64,000 bases of DNA from Acidipila sp. EB88 (GTDB lineage Bacteria; Acidobacteriota; Terriglobia; Terriglobales; Acidobacteriaceae). Position 1 is the first letter of the stretch. Each line of letters opens with the position of its first letter. Below are positions 37,212 to 45,886 of the stretch, piece after piece. The stretch is taken from assembly GCF_003858395.1 (NCBI RefSeq), contig NZ_QWEV01000005.1, positions 1-64,000 on the forward strand, given 5' to 3'. Below the pieces are notes generated by a model. That model had not been told where the DNA came from. It saw only the letters and a program-made list of their open reading frames with translations, and did no database searches. The position numbers were made by a program, and so were the translations under genes.

Positions 37212-39971
37212 ATGTGGAAAGCCGCTTCTCTGCCACTGGCTCAGCTTCGCGCGAAGACCGTGCTCGCCGAGCAGGCTGCGCGTGAGACGTTCCTTCGCAC
37301 CGGCGATGGCACGGCATCCATCCAGCGCCGCACGGTCGAAGTGGATGCGCTGCTACGCGAGATCTGGAGCACGCTGCAACCCGGGCAGGAGCCGGCCATC
37401 GCCGTGTTCGCGCTCGGAGGCTACGGGCGCCGCGAACTCTTTCCTGCTTCCGACATCGATGTGCTTTTCCTGTGTGCAAGCGAAGCTGTCGAACGCGATG
37501 CGCACGAACTGATCCGCACTGCCACCCAGGCGATCTGGGATATTGGGCTGCGTGCCAGCCCTGCTACCCGCACCCTGAAGGAGTGCGAACGGCTCGATGG
37601 CGAAACCAACCTCGAGTTCGGCATTTCCCTGCTGGATCGCCGCCTGCTCTTTGGTGATGCGGGGCTGGCCGCCCGCTTCGAGAACGAATTGCTGATGACC
37701 GCGCTGCTGCGCGAGGCGGCCGGCATGGAAGCCTACCTGGCGGAAGCTGCGCGGATGCGCCACGCCAAGTTCGGCGACACCATTTTCCACCTGGAACCGA
37801 ACATAAAAGAATGCCCCGGCGGTATGCGGGACTACCAGCTGATTCGGTGGCTCCAGCTGTTGCGACACCTCGCGGCACAACGGGCATGGCCCGATCGGCC
37901 GGGCGCGGAGGGCTTCACGCTCAGCCTGAGTGCTGCTGCGGGTAATGCAGAAAGCTCCTCGACGGGTAGCTCCGCGAGCTCAGAACCGAACGATCTCGAA
38001 AGCGCCTTTGAATTCCTCGCGGCGACGCGATGTTTTCTGCATATTCGCAATGGCCGCGATGACAATATTCTCGACTGGGTCGCGCAGGATGAGGCGGCGG
38101 CCGGCAGTGTCGGTCTCGAGACACTGGGCTCGGCTGACCCGGCCTACTGGATGCGCACCTACTATCGCCACGCGCGCACCATCTCCCGTCGCGCCACGCT
38201 GCTGCTGGACGCGGCACCCCCGATCGCCCGCAAGCCATTGCTGAAGGTACTGCGGCGGCGCCGCAGCCTGGTCGGCGGCACCAACTTCTGGGTGGAAGAC
38301 AACCGCATCACGCTGGAACCAGGCACCTCGACCGATGCCGAATCGCTGCTGCGAGTCTTTGCCCATATCGCGCAGTATGGATCGAGTTTTCGCGAGGGCA
38401 CGGAGAGCCGCATCAGCGAGTCGCTTTCCGCACTGGCGGTGCACCTGCCGGAAGGGCCGTACCTGTGGAACTGCCTCCGGGATGTGCTGCTTGGGCCGCA
38501 TGCTGCGCACGCCCTGCGCATCATGCATGCGCTGGGCCTCCTGGAACTGTTGTTGCCCGAGTTTCATGGGATCGACTCGCTGGTGGTACGCGATGCCTAT
38601 CATCGCTACACTGTCGATGAGCACACGTTCCTGGTGATCGAAAACGTGCACGCGCTGCGCACACCCCGGCACGAGTGGGAAAAGCGCTTCTCTACCCTGC
38701 TGCCCGAGATCGAGCGGCGCGACCTGCTGATGCTGGCGCTGCTGCTGCACGACACCGGCAAGGCCCGGCGCACAGGCGACCACGCGCGGGAAAGTATCGA
38801 GCTGGCCGAACGCGTCTTTACCCGACTCGAGTTCGACCTGGAAGAACGCGACATCGTGCGTCGATTGATCCGCAACCACCTGGAGATGTCGCACGCGCTA
38901 CGCCGCGATATCTTCGACCCGGAAAGCATTCGCGCGTTCAGCGAACATGCGCCCGGCCAGCAGCAGCTCAAGATGCTGACCCTGCTTACCTTTGCTGATA
39001 TCAAGGCCGTACACCCGGATGCGCTGACTCCGTGGAAGGCTGAGAACATCTGGCAGCTCTACATTGCGACAGCCAACTACCTGGACCGCTCGGTCGACGA
39101 GATCAGGTACCACGTCGATGCGGACCCCGTGGTGCTGGCGCGAATCCTGTCGCGCGTGGCCGTGCATGGTGGCTTCGCCGCGCAGGACAACATTCAGAAC
39201 GAGCAGCTTCGCTCGTTCCTGGAAGGCATGCCGCAACGCTACCTGCAGACGAGGCTGCCGGACCAGATTGGCGAACACTTCAAGCTTTCACTGGGGCTGG
39301 CCAGCGAGCCGATCCAGCTGGCGTTCCGTCTGCACCGACAATTCAACGAAGTGACGCTGATTACCCGCGATCGGCCCATGCTGTTCGCGGATATGGCAGG
39401 GGCGCTCTCGGCCTGGGGAATGAACATCGTCAAGGCGGATGCTTTCTCGAACAGCGCGGGCATCATCCTGGACTCGTTTCAGTTCACCGATCCATTCCGT
39501 ACACTCGAGCTGAATCCGGGCGAGCACGAGCGCTTTTTGAAGAGCCTGCGCAGCGCCTTACGGGGCGAGATTGCAATCGAGGGGATGCTGCGCTCGCGGC
39601 AGCGACCGCGGCACGGCATGGCCACCGCGGCACGAACGCGGATCGTTCCGCGCTTCCACTTCGACAACCAGAGTTCAAGCCACAGCACCCTGCTGCAGGT
39701 GGTCGCACCGGACTCGCCAGGCCTGCTCCGCGCCCTGTCGGCGGCGATTGCGATCTGTCACTGCAATATCGAGGTGGCGCTGATCGATACCGAGGGTGAG
39801 CTGGCAATCGACGTGTTTTACCTGACCACCGCAGGGCGCAAGCTACAGGTGCCCGAAGAAGCCTGCATGACGCAGCGGATCGAGGAAGCGCTCTCAACGA
39901 TTGCCAGCGATCAGTCAGAGACTGCATCCATCGCGTCGCCACCCGCGCCCGCGGGAACAGCGCAAGCGTAA
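37212..39971 (+). CDS. glnD: PII uridylyltransferase / uridylyl-removing enzyme
   Basis: 919 residues. Adds or removes UMP on GlnK Tyr51 according to glutamine level. Nucleotidyltransferase motif GGYGRRELFPASDIDVLFL is at residues 69-87. The central GlnD-type domain includes IKECPGGMRDYQLIRWL. The HD hydrolase motif is in HDTGKARRTGDH. Two C-terminal ACT domains start near ITRDRPMLFADMAGALSA and VVAPDSPGLLRALSAAI. The ATG at 37212 has a ribosome-binding site (gaaagga); an upstream TTG frame lacks one. It is the third gene of the amtB-glnK-glnD cluster. Confidence 0.95.
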   Translation: MWKAASLPLAQLRAKTVLAEQAARETFLRTGDGTASIQRRTVEVDALLREIWSTLQPGQEPAIAVFALGGYGRRELFPASDIDVLFLCASEAVERDAHELIRTATQAIWDIGLRASPATRTLKECERLDGETNLEFGISLLDRRLLFGDAGLAARFENELLMTALLREAAGMEAYLAEAARMRHAKFGDTIFHLEPNIKECPGGMRDYQLIRWLQLLRHLAAQRAWPDRPGAEGFTLSLSAAAGNAESSSTGSSASSEPNDLESAFEFLAATRCFLHIRNGRDDNILDWVAQDEAAAGSVGLETLGSADPAYWMRTYYRHARTISRRATLLLDAAPPIARKPLLKVLRRRRSLVGGTNFWVEDNRITLEPGTSTDAESLLRVFAHIAQYGSSFREGTESRISESLSALAVHLPEGPYLWNCLRDVLLGPHAAHALRIMHALGLLELLLPEFHGIDSLVVRDAYHRYTVDEHTFLVIENVHALRTPRHEWEKRFSTLLPEIERRDLLMLALLLHDTGKARRTGDHARESIELAERVFTRLEFDLEERDIVRRLIRNHLEMSHALRRDIFDPESIRAFSEHAPGQQQLKMLTLLTFADIKAVHPDALTPWKAENIWQLYIATANYLDRSVDEIRYHVDADPVVLARILSRVAVHGGFAAQDNIQNEQLRSFLEGMPQRYLQTRLPDQIGEHFKLSLGLASEPIQLAFRLHRQFNEVTLITRDRPMLFADMAGALSAWGMNIVKADAFSNSAGIILDSFQFTDPFRTLELNPGEHERFLKSLRSALRGEIAIEGMLRSRQRPRHGMATAARTRIVPRFHFDNQSSSHSTLLQVVAPDSPGLLRALSAAIAICHCNIEVALIDTEGELAIDVFYLTTAGRKLQVPEEACMTQRIEEALSTIASDQSETASIASPPAPAGTAQA

Positions 39972-40617
39972 CGCTGTGCGGCATGAAAGGCGGCGCCGAC
40001 TCCGTCCTAGCGGCGGTATGCAGAGAAAGCGCGGGTGAGCCTTAGCTGAAAGGCACCGGCGTGGATGGCCACGACGCAGTTTCGTCGCCGTTGGGGCAGC
40101 GATGACGCGCCAGCACCCGGACTGTCTCGCGGGCAGAGGCTGCGGCACCCACCCGCATGTGACAACGTGGGCAAAGCACAGCATGAGCAGCGCTTACTAG
40201 ATGTACGGCATGATGAGCTTGAGGACGGGCGTGCGTAGTCGTGATCATAGCGAGGACCCCCTCGCATGTGCGGCCTGTAGTACGAGCGGGTCGCCCGGAG
40301 CAGGCAACCAGCACTTGGATTGGCCCCAAATGCCGAACTACTATCCACACTAAGAATCCAGATCGTCAATATATGTTGCCTCGTGACGATGTTGCTGCAT
40401 CGACTTTTCTGCTCGGGCCAAATCGTCAGTGTTCGGCGAGAGCATGGAGCAACCGATCGTGAGCATGCGTGCGGGCGAGGCGCATGAGGGGCCGCATCTC
40501 GCGTGCATGTACCTCGCTGTACCGGGTCATTACACAAGTCTTACACCTGCTCCTTTCCGCCGCTGCTAGGCTTTGACTCAAGCAGGAAACACGGACAGGA
40601 CAGGACACCCCCAAGAC
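39972..40617. other. Intergenic region between glnD and the desaturase gene
   Basis: About 650 bases. It contains one possible small gene on the minus strand (40042-40248, listed separately). Otherwise I see no gene. The stretch at 40520-40560 (ttacacaagtcttacac) is AT-richer and may hold the desaturase promoter. Confidence 0.4.
40042..40248 (-). CDS. Possible small Cys/His-rich protein
   Basis: 68 residues from the ATG at 40248. It contains HAVLCPRCHMRVGAA and, 18 residues later, HRCPNGDE. The CPxCH plus single C/H spacing resembles half of a zinc ribbon with an incomplete second knuckle. No clear ribosome-binding site is present. I do not recognise a family, and the frame may be chance. 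Confidence 0.3.
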   Translation of the reverse strand: MITTTHARPQAHHAVHLVSAAHAVLCPRCHMRVGAAASARETVRVLARHRCPNGDETASWPSTPVPFS

Positions 40618-41574
40618 ATGGCTGTAGAACTCGAAGAACCGGTAATCACCCCCACGGCTGCCGAAGAGAACGCCCAGCGCCGCACCCGCACCAGTGCAGG
40701 CTCAAGCACCCCGGCGCAACTGCCCACGCTTGGACGCAAGCACCAGAGTGGCTCGGTCTCATGGATCACGACGATTTTCATGGTGATCTTCCACGTCCTC
40801 GCTGTGGTATCGCTGTTCTTCTTCACCTGGAAGGGCCTGGTCTCACTCGTAGTCCTCTACTTCCTCTCGATCAATGTCGGCATCGGCATGTGCTATCACC
40901 GGTTGCTGACCCATCGTGGCTACAAGGTTCCCAAGTGGCTTGAGCACTGCCTCGCCGTCTGCGGCACGCTTTCGCTCGAGGGTGGACCAATCTTCTGGGT
41001 GGGCACCCACCGCGTGCATCACCAGCTGTCTGACCATGAAGGCGATCCGCACTCTCCGACCGAGGGCACCTTCTGGGCGCACATGGGCTGGATCATGAGC
41101 GGCCAGGCCCTGCACTCTTCGACCGCGATCCTGAACCGTTACGCTCCTGATCTGAGCCGCGACAAGTTCTACGTTGCCCTGTCTAAGTACCACTGGGTAC
41201 CGCTCACCGTCACCGGGCTTGCGCTCCTCGCCTGGGGTGGATGGCCGGTCGTTCTCTGGGGCATCTTCCTGCGCGTCACGCTTGGTCTGCATGCCACGTG
41301 GCTGGTCAACTCGGCGACCCATCTGTGGGGTTCGCGCCGCTTCGAGACCCGCGATGAGTCACGCAACAACTGGTGGGTAGCGTTGTTGACTGGCGGCGAA
41401 GGCTGGCACAACAACCACCACGCGCACCCGGTGTCTGCCCGTCATGGCCTGCGCTGGTACGAGTTTGATCCCAACTACTACGGCATCTGGTTCCTGAAGA
41501 AGGTGGGCCTGGCACATGACATCAAGCTCGCCAACTGGGACCCGGCTAACCCCCGTCCCTCGGGCGCTGCCTAA
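40618..41574 (+). CDS. Membrane fatty-acid (acyl-CoA/acyl-lipid) desaturase
   Basis: 318 residues from the ATG at 40618. Diiron membrane desaturase of the delta-9 type; introduces a double bond into saturated acyl chains, affecting membrane fluidity. The three His boxes are HRLLTH, HRVHHQ and HNNHH (the last in GEGWHNNHHAHP). Four transmembrane helices are arranged in two pairs. About 50 residues at the N terminus are polar and non-conserved. An upstream TTG in frame (40573) is less likely. A strong terminator follows at 41598. Confidence 0.93.
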   Translation: MAVELEEPVITPTAAEENAQRRTRTSAGSSTPAQLPTLGRKHQSGSVSWITTIFMVIFHVLAVVSLFFFTWKGLVSLVVLYFLSINVGIGMCYHRLLTHRGYKVPKWLEHCLAVCGTLSLEGGPIFWVGTHRVHHQLSDHEGDPHSPTEGTFWAHMGWIMSGQALHSSTAILNRYAPDLSRDKFYVALSKYHWVPLTVTGLALLAWGGWPVVLWGIFLRVTLGLHATWLVNSATHLWGSRRFETRDESRNNWWVALLTGGEGWHNNHHAHPVSARHGLRWYEFDPNYYGIWFLKKVGLAHDIKLANWDPANPRPSGAA

Positions 41575-41597
41575 ACCGCACCACGCCTGAACAGCAA

Positions 41598-41659
41598 AAC
41601 GCCCGCAAGCAGAAGGTCGGCACTACACGGCCTATACTGCTTGCGGGCGTTGTTTTTTT
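41598..41659 (+). terminator. Strong Rho-independent terminator after the desaturase gene
   Basis: A perfect 15-bp inverted repeat, AACGCCCGCAAGCAG (41598-41612) with CTGCTTGCGGGCGTT (41637-41651), is followed by eight T residues. The loop is about 24 bases. It separates the desaturase from the two-component genes only 27 bases downstream. Confidence 0.92.
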
Positions 41660-41685
41660 TGCCACGTTCTCAGCCGGGAAATCCT

Positions 41686-42651
41686 ATGCGCATCACCCGC
41701 CGCCGACCCGCCATAGTGCTCGCCATCCTGCTTGGCATCCTGCTCGTTGGCCTGGCCATCACGCTTAACGTCAGCTGGATTGTGCTGAACTGGCGCGCGA
41801 TCCTGCCACTGGCAGTCGGCATACCGGTCACCATGCTGCTCATCGCCGGTGTCGTGCTGAATACCATCTTCCTGGTGCGCGAGGTGCGGCGCAACGACCA
41901 GCAGGACAGCTTTCTCAACGCTGTTACGCACGAGCTGAAAACACCCATCGCCTCGATCCGCCTGTATCTCGAAACGCTGCAGCGCCGCCCCGTGCCGGAA
42001 GAGAAGCGCCAGGAGTTCTACGGCATCATGCTGGCAGACAGCGATCGGCTGCTTTCCACGGTGGAGCAGATCCTCAAGGCCGGCGAGATCACCCAGCGCA
42101 GCCACAAGCACGCCATGGAGACCCTGGACCTCCGGGCCGTCGCTGAAAGTGTCACCGCGCGTGTTCTGAACCAGCATGGGCTTGCGCCGGAAGCAATACA
42201 GCTCTCGCTTTGTGACAAGCCGCTGCTGGTGCATGGAAGTCTTGAAGACCTGAGCACCGCCTTTGGAAACCTGATGAACAACGCGATCAAGTATTCGCCC
42301 GTGCGCGCGCAGGCCGCCACCATGACCGTTCGCGTGTTCGCAGACGAGAACGGCGCTGCCTGCCTCGAGGTGACGGATCACGGCATCGGCATTGACACGG
42401 AGCACCTGAAACGAATCTTCAAGCGCTTTTACCGGGTACCCGTACGCGCCGTAATGCGCACCCAGGGAACCGGGCTTGGCCTGTTCCTGGTGCAGGCCAT
42501 TGTGAAGCAGCACGGCGGCCGTATCTCGGCCGAGAGCAAGGGTGAAAACCGGGGCTCAACGTTCACCGCGCGACTGCCCCAGCTGCCGGAAAGCCTGCTC
42601 GCATCCGGCGAAAAAGCACGCAAAGCTTCGCAACAGGGTGTGACCCCATGA
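41686..42651 (+). CDS. Membrane sensor histidine kinase
   Basis: 321 residues from the ATG at 41686. There are two adjacent hydrophobic helices (IVLAILLGILLVGLAITLNV and LPLAVGIPVTMLLIAGVVL) with almost no periplasmic loop, so it probably senses within the membrane or through a partner. The HisKA phosphoacceptor is in THELKTPIASIRLYLETL. The HATPase boxes are NLMNNAIKYSP, DHGIGI and GTGLGLFLVQ. The response regulator gene overlaps its stop by four bases (ATGA). The signal is unknown. Confidence 0.92.
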   Translation: MRITRRRPAIVLAILLGILLVGLAITLNVSWIVLNWRAILPLAVGIPVTMLLIAGVVLNTIFLVREVRRNDQQDSFLNAVTHELKTPIASIRLYLETLQRRPVPEEKRQEFYGIMLADSDRLLSTVEQILKAGEITQRSHKHAMETLDLRAVAESVTARVLNQHGLAPEAIQLSLCDKPLLVHGSLEDLSTAFGNLMNNAIKYSPVRAQAATMTVRVFADENGAACLEVTDHGIGIDTEHLKRIFKRFYRVPVRAVMRTQGTGLGLFLVQAIVKQHGGRISAESKGENRGSTFTARLPQLPESLLASGEKARKASQQGVTP

Positions 42652-43406
42652 GCACCACAGCACCCGCGCTCAACACCCCGTCACGGATCCTGGTGGTTGA
42701 GGACGAACTGCATCTTGCCGAGGGACTTCTGTTCAACCTGCAGGCGGAAGGCTACGAGGTGGAGCTGGCGCACGACGGTGAGACTGCGCTCACATTGCTC
42801 ACCGAGCGCCCGCCGTTTGACGCCGTGCTGCTGGATGTCATGCTGCCCGGCATTAACGGCTTTGCCGTGACGGCTGCCCTGCGTAGCGCCGGCAACTTTG
42901 TGCCGGTGCTGATGTTGACAGCACGCGGCCGGACAGAGGACGTGCTGGGGGGATTGCAGGCAGGCGCCGATGACTACCTGGCCAAGCCCTTCGACCTGAA
43001 CATACTGCTCGCACGGCTGCACGTATTGCTGCGGCGCATGCAATGGCAGCGTCCGCATACCGAGGGCGAGAGTGCGGGCAAGCTGGAAGAGCCGCCGCCA
43101 ACCTTTGAGTTTTCAGGCCGGGTGATCGATTTTTCGCAGCTGGAGCTGGAAGCCAAGGGGCAGCGCACCCGTCTCACCCTGATGGAGGCCGACTTTTTGC
43201 GCTATCTCTCGGAGCATCCGCTACGGATTATTCCGCGCAAGGAGCTGTTGGAGCAGGTGTGGCGCGTGCACGAAGACACCGACACCCGTGCGATCGACAA
43301 CTTTGTGGTGCGGCTGCGACGCTACATCGAGGATGAACCAGCCAACCCTGTATACCTCAAGACTGTGCGGGGTGTTGGTTACCGCTTTTTGCCGAACGGC
43401 GAGTAG
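42648..43406 (+). CDS. OmpR/PhoB-family response regulator
   Basis: 252 residues. Receiver domain with the acidic pair EDE near residue 18, phospho-Asp in VLLDVMLPGINGF, Thr in MLTARG and Lys in YLAKPFD. A linker of about 30 residues precedes a winged-helix DNA-binding domain (LTLMEADFLRYLSEH, VWRVHEDTDTRAIDNFVVRL, KTVRGVGYRF). It is translationally coupled to the kinase at 41686. Targets are unknown; the adjacent lptFG and ABC exporter genes are candidates. Confidence 0.93.
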   Translation: MSTTAPALNTPSRILVVEDELHLAEGLLFNLQAEGYEVELAHDGETALTLLTERPPFDAVLLDVMLPGINGFAVTAALRSAGNFVPVLMLTARGRTEDVLGGLQAGADDYLAKPFDLNILLARLHVLLRRMQWQRPHTEGESAGKLEEPPPTFEFSGRVIDFSQLELEAKGQRTRLTLMEADFLRYLSEHPLRIIPRKELLEQVWRVHEDTDTRAIDNFVVRLRRYIEDEPANPVYLKTVRGVGYRFLPNGE

Positions 43407-43544
43407 CAGGCCCGACGCGCCGGGCCCGCGAGGCCGGCTCCTGTAAACTTGGGGCAGCCAGATGCTTCACTCCTGCCCCACCAACAGAGCCTGTCGAGTC
43501 GTACCTTCACGGCTTGCGCCGGTCGATGAGAAGCAAAGCTGCCC

Positions 43545-45872
43545 ATGCGCATTCTGACCCGCTACATTCTTCGCGAGATCACCTCGCATGCGCTGCTTGG
43601 CGGTGCCCTGTTCACCTTCATCTTTTTCATCCCGCACCTGGAGCACCTGCTGGAGCTGATGGTGCGCAACGCTAGCTCCATGGGCACCGTGCTGCAGATC
43701 ATGGTGTACTGGCTGCCGAGCACAATTGTGCTCACCGTGCCCATGGCGGTACTGGTGGGTGTGCTGCTCGGCTTCAGCCGTCTTGCCAGTGACAGCGAGA
43801 TCACCTCGATGCGAGCCTGCGGTATCGGCGTGTGGAGCTTTGTGCGCACGGCCAGCATTGTCGCCTTCGCCGGGCTCATCCTGTGCCTGGCAAACTCGCT
43901 CTACCTGGCTCCGGCGGCATGGCGCATGAGCCTCACGCTGGAAGACGACCTGCGGAACTCGCAGGCTTCGTTTGAAGTACAGCCGCGGGTCTTCTACGAG
44001 GACTTCAAGAACATCGTGCTGTACATCGATGACGTGAAGGCGTCGACCGGCGCGTCGCAGTGGCACAAGATCTTCCTTGCGGATATCACCGACGCCAACG
44101 CGCCGCGCATTACCACGGCAGCCGACGCAACGGTGGTGAACGACGCCAGCGACCAGGTGCTGATGCGCCTGCGCCACGGCGCGCAGCAGCAGATCGACAC
44201 TTCCAACAGCAACCAGTACGACGTTTCCACCTTTTCGCAGACCGACCTCCCGCTGGTCTCGGAAGCCGACGACAACGACCACACGACGCGGGCCCCGTCG
44301 CCGATGCTGGCCATGTCGGATGCGACGCTGCGCAAGCTCGCGGCGGCCCCGGGCGGCCGCGTCTACCAGATCGAGCGGTCCAAGCGCTTTGCCTACCCGT
44401 TCGCCTGCCTGGTGCTGATGCTGGTCGGTGTGCCGCTTGGCATGAGCTCCAAGCGTGGCGGCAAAAGCGCCGGGTTCGTACTGACCATAGCCCTGGTGTT
44501 CATCTACTACTTCCTTTCGTCCACCGGCATCGCCCTGGCCCGGCAGAACAAGGTTTCCGTGGTGGCCGGGGTATGGGCGGCGAACATACTCTTCGGAGCC
44601 GCCGGCCTGCTGCTGCTGCGACGGCTCTCCGTGAGCGGTGCCGGGCTTCCGTCGCTACCGAACCTCACCGCGCGCTTCCGCAAGGGCGGCCGGCACTCCG
44701 AGGGCAATAACAACGGCGCACGCGCCGGAGCGACCTCCGGCAGGGTCCGCACAGCCCGCAGCCACTTCCCGCTGCTGCTCGACAACTACGTGATCGTCGA
44801 GTTCCTGAAGACGTTTGCCATGGTGCTCGCCACCTTTGTCATGCTGATGCTGCTGTTTACGTTCTTTGAGCTGCTGGGCGACATCATCCGGAATCGCTCC
44901 CCGTTTGTGGTCGTAGGCGAGTACCTGCTGAACCTCACACCCAGCATGATCTACCTGATCGCGCCGCTCAGCGTGTTGATCGCGGTACTGGTCGTATTCG
45001 GCACCCTGAACCGCACCAACGAGCTCACCGCGATGAAGGCCACGGGCATCAGCGTGTACCGCGTGGTCGTGCCTGTGCTCGTCATCGCTTCCCTGCTGTC
45101 GGTCGCGCTGTTCGCTTTCGGAGAGACCTATATCCCGGGCGCGAACCGCCGCCAGGAGGCTTTGCGCGCGGTGATCAAGGGCCGTCCCGCGCAGACCTTC
45201 CAGCGCCCGGGTGAAAAGTGGATGTTCGGCATTGAAAAAGCGGGGCTCCCCAGCCACATCTTCTACTACCAGTTCTTCGACCAGGATCGGGACCGGTTCG
45301 CCAACATTAGCGTGTTCACATTCAAGCCCGGCACCTTTGAGCTCGAAAAGCGTCTCTTCGCCACCAGTGCGGCCTGGGACGCAAAGCAGAACCAGTGGAT
45401 CTTCCGCAATGGGTGGGAGCGAACGTTCGCCGGCGACGAGGTGGCCAGCTACACTACCTTCTCCGCCATGGGCCTGACGTCGCTGGCAGAACAGCCGCAG
45501 TACTTCAAAAAGGACCCGCGGCAATCCTCCGAGATGAGTTTTGTGGAGCTGAGCCGCTACATTCATGACCTGCGGCAGAGCGGGTTTGACACCATGCGGC
45601 TGCGGGTACAGCTGAACCACAAGCTCGCTTACCCGCTGATTACGCTGGTGATGGCGGTGCTGGCCGTGCCATTTGCGCTCTCCATGGGGCGCTCCGGATC
45701 GCTTGCCGGCATTGCCGTGGCGATCGGCGTCGCCATCGTCTACTGGATCGTTTCTAGTACGCTGGAAGCTATGGGCGACGTAAACATGCTGCCGGCCTTC
45801 CTGGCGGCCTGGTCGCCGGACCTGCTGTTTGCGCTTGCCGGCAGCTACCTGCTGCTGCGCACACCCACCTAG
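43545..45872 (+). CDS. lptFG: LPS export permease, LptF and LptG fused in one polypeptide
   Basis: 775 residues. Two complete YjgP/YjgQ permease units are joined. The first (about 1-370) opens MRILTRYILREITSHALLGG and includes ASDSEITSMRACGIGVWSF. The second (about 410-775) opens LLLDNYVIVEFLKTFAMVLA and includes RTNELTAMKATGISVYRVV. Each has six helices with a central periplasmic beta-jellyroll. The joint (370-410) is a low-complexity cytoplasmic linker. In E. coli LptF and LptG are separate and form the channel of the LptB2FG extractor that lifts lipopolysaccharide to the LptC/A bridge. lptB is not adjacent. An ABC exporter follows 14 bases later. Confidence 0.93.
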   Translation: MRILTRYILREITSHALLGGALFTFIFFIPHLEHLLELMVRNASSMGTVLQIMVYWLPSTIVLTVPMAVLVGVLLGFSRLASDSEITSMRACGIGVWSFVRTASIVAFAGLILCLANSLYLAPAAWRMSLTLEDDLRNSQASFEVQPRVFYEDFKNIVLYIDDVKASTGASQWHKIFLADITDANAPRITTAADATVVNDASDQVLMRLRHGAQQQIDTSNSNQYDVSTFSQTDLPLVSEADDNDHTTRAPSPMLAMSDATLRKLAAAPGGRVYQIERSKRFAYPFACLVLMLVGVPLGMSSKRGGKSAGFVLTIALVFIYYFLSSTGIALARQNKVSVVAGVWAANILFGAAGLLLLRRLSVSGAGLPSLPNLTARFRKGGRHSEGNNNGARAGATSGRVRTARSHFPLLLDNYVIVEFLKTFAMVLATFVMLMLLFTFFELLGDIIRNRSPFVVVGEYLLNLTPSMIYLIAPLSVLIAVLVVFGTLNRTNELTAMKATGISVYRVVVPVLVIASLLSVALFAFGETYIPGANRRQEALRAVIKGRPAQTFQRPGEKWMFGIEKAGLPSHIFYYQFFDQDRDRFANISVFTFKPGTFELEKRLFATSAAWDAKQNQWIFRNGWERTFAGDEVASYTTFSAMGLTSLAEQPQYFKKDPRQSSEMSFVELSRYIHDLRQSGFDTMRLRVQLNHKLAYPLITLVMAVLAVPFALSMGRSGSLAGIAVAIGVAIVYWIVSSTLEAMGDVNMLPAFLAAWSPDLLFALAGSYLLLRTPT

Positions 45873-45886
45873 AGGAGAGGGCCACG

